From positions 1-7,305 of the forward strand of contig JACSSI010000230.1 in NCBI GenBank assembly GCA_014879345.1: DNA of 7,305 bases. Reading direction: 5' to 3'. Position 1 is the first letter of the stretch. Every line of letters begins with the position of its first letter. The DNA is from Anaerolineae bacterium (GTDB lineage: Bacteria; Chloroflexota; Anaerolineae; Promineifilales; Promineifilaceae). The position numbers and the translations under genes were made by a program. This document shows, piece after piece, positions 6,579 to 7,305 of the stretch. The notes below the pieces were generated by a model. It saw only the letters and a program-made list of their open reading frames with translations. It was not told the origin of the DNA and searched no databases.

Positions 6579-7162
6579 ATGATGAATTGACTGAAAAATG
6601 GTCGGAACAGATTGCAGAAACGGCCGTTTCCTTCCCTTATCCTGAAACACCAGACATTGCTGGGGCTGTGCAGCAGCGACTTCAGCCACAACCTGTCCCG
6701 TCCAGAACGCTGCGCTGGGCTGTGGCGCTGGCACTCTTCGTTGTGTTGCTGTCAGCCAGTTTATTGGCGATTCCGCCGGTGCGGGCGGCCGTTTTCGAAT
6801 GGCTGCGAATTGGTGCGATTGAGGTGTTTGTGGTGGAAGATGTGTCCGTGGTGGAAACGCCTGCATTGAGCTTCGCCGAAACGGCCGTTCCTCTTTCCAT
6901 CCTCGATTTGGGCGAAGCCATCTCTCTGGAGGAAGCACAGGCAATATTCCCTGAACCGCTGCGCCAGCCTGTTGGCTGGGATGCTGCCGCGCCAGTGTAC
7001 AGTCAACAATTTCTGGGACGCCTGCCAACCATCTCGATGCAGTGGCAAACGGCTGATGGCGTGACTGTGACCCTGTCACAGATTGCCGCACCGTATTTGG
7101 GCATGAAGTGGGCGAGTGGGGAGCAGGTGGTGGAAACGGCCGTTGCTGGGGAAACGGCCGTT
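6220..7162. repeat. AACGGCCGTT palindrome, five copies in the sigma operon
   Basis: Exact copies are at 6220-6229 (sigma gene) and 6619-6628, 6880-6889, 7135-7144 and 7153-7162 (anti-sigma gene). A one-mismatch copy, AACTGCCGTT, is at 6467-6476. The copy at 6617-6630 extends to a 14-base perfect palindrome, GAAACGGCCGTTTC. The variant at 6464-6479 keeps the wider frame GGAAACnGCCGTTTCC. In the anti-sigma gene all four copies are in the same phase and encode ETAV. No exact copy occurs between 3643 and 6219. Confidence 0.9.
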
Positions 7163-7305
7163 TGGCTTGAAGGAACGCACCCGCTGCGCCTGAAAACAGG
7201 GGAGGCCGACATGCAGATCACCATCGACAGCAATGTGCTTATCTGGACGGAAGGCACCATCACGTATCGGTTGGAGGGACAGCTATCGCTGGCTGAAGCG
7301 GTGCA
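6575..7305 (+). CDS. Probable membrane anti-sigma factor (3' end outside window)
   Basis: The frame from the ATG at 6575 stays open to the window edge (243 codons visible). The ATG overlaps the sigma stop (ATGA), the usual arrangement for an ECF sigma and its cognate anti-sigma. Residues 1-43 are a short polar N-terminal region, expected to lie in the cytoplasm and bind the sigma factor. One membrane segment follows (about 46-67, TLRWAVALALFVVLLSASLL). The remainder is extracytoplasmic. The segment VWLEGTHPLRLKT ... VLIWTEGTITYRLEGQLSLAEAV (196-243) resembles the DUF4367-type domain common in Chloroflexota and Firmicutes membrane anti-sigma-like proteins. There are no cysteines, so the zinc-binding anti-sigma motif (HxxxCxxC) is absent from the visible part. 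ETAV occurs four times (15-18, 102-105, 187-190, 193-196), each encoded by the AACGGCCGTT palindrome. Membrane topology and pairing are clear; the anti-sigma role is inferred. Confidence 0.82.
   Translation, partial: MNDELTEKWSEQIAETAVSFPYPETPDIAGAVQQRLQPQPVPSRTLRWAVALALFVVLLSASLLAIPPVRAAVFEWLRIGAIEVFVVEDVSVVETPALSFAETAVPLSILDLGEAISLEEAQAIFPEPLRQPVGWDAAAPVYSQQFLGRLPTISMQWQTADGVTVTLSQIAAPYLGMKWASGEQVVETAVAGETAVWLEGTHPLRLKTGEADMQITIDSNVLIWTEGTITYRLEGQLSLAEAV

Noticed and set aside
6525..7091. Minus-strand open frame of 188 aa opposite the anti-sigma gene
   Set aside because: The plus strand here has a frame open to the window edge with an ATGA overlap, a membrane segment and DUF4367-like residues. 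The antisense frame is Arg/Pro/Ala-rich with no motif.

Overview
The window looks like a chromosomal segment from a Chloroflexota bacterium, most likely of the Anaerolineae/Ardenticatenia type. This is inferred from three things: the style of the DnaE polymerase (a DIWWNVRGSGAGS catalytic segment and a Pro/Ala/Lys-rich linker before the last domain), an ECF sigma factor paired with a single-pass membrane protein of the DUF4367-like anti-sigma type, and a very abundant 10-base palindrome, AACGGCCGTT. No rRNA, tRNA, CRISPR array or insertion sequence is visible.

Layout. Positions 1-197 are a leader with one candidate promoter. A complete, long dnaE (DNA polymerase III alpha subunit, 1324 aa) occupies 198-4172 on the + strand. 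A short AT-rich island (about 4180-4815) follows, carrying one small unrecognised multi-pass membrane protein on the - strand (4210-4695). Next, on the - strand, is an M19-family (renal/membrane dipeptidase-like) metallopeptidase, best started at 5881 and ending at 4817. Divergent from it are an ECF RNA polymerase sigma factor (5979-6578) and, overlapping by 4 bases, a probable membrane anti-sigma factor (6575 to beyond the window end, 243 codons visible). This last gene is open at its 3' end.

How the genes work together. dnaE is a housekeeping replication gene with an apparently complete set of PHP metal ligands, so it may carry its own proofreading site. The sigma/anti-sigma pair is a self-contained regulatory operon: the membrane protein is expected to hold the sigma factor inactive until an unknown envelope signal. 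The dipeptidase shares a 97-base divergent promoter region with the sigma factor, so co-regulation is possible but unproven. The AT-rich membrane gene seems unrelated to its neighbours and may be a recent arrival.

Most notable signal. AACGGCCGTT occurs exactly 10 times in 7.3 kb (a specific 10-mer would be expected about 0.007 times in random sequence of equal base composition). All copies lie inside coding sequence, in all three reading phases (giving ETAV, E/KRP or NGR). They cluster in the last 60 percent of dnaE and in the sigma/anti-sigma operon, and are absent from the AT-rich gene and the dipeptidase. It resembles in kind the HIP1 palindrome of cyanobacteria and is the best candidate here for an under-described system.
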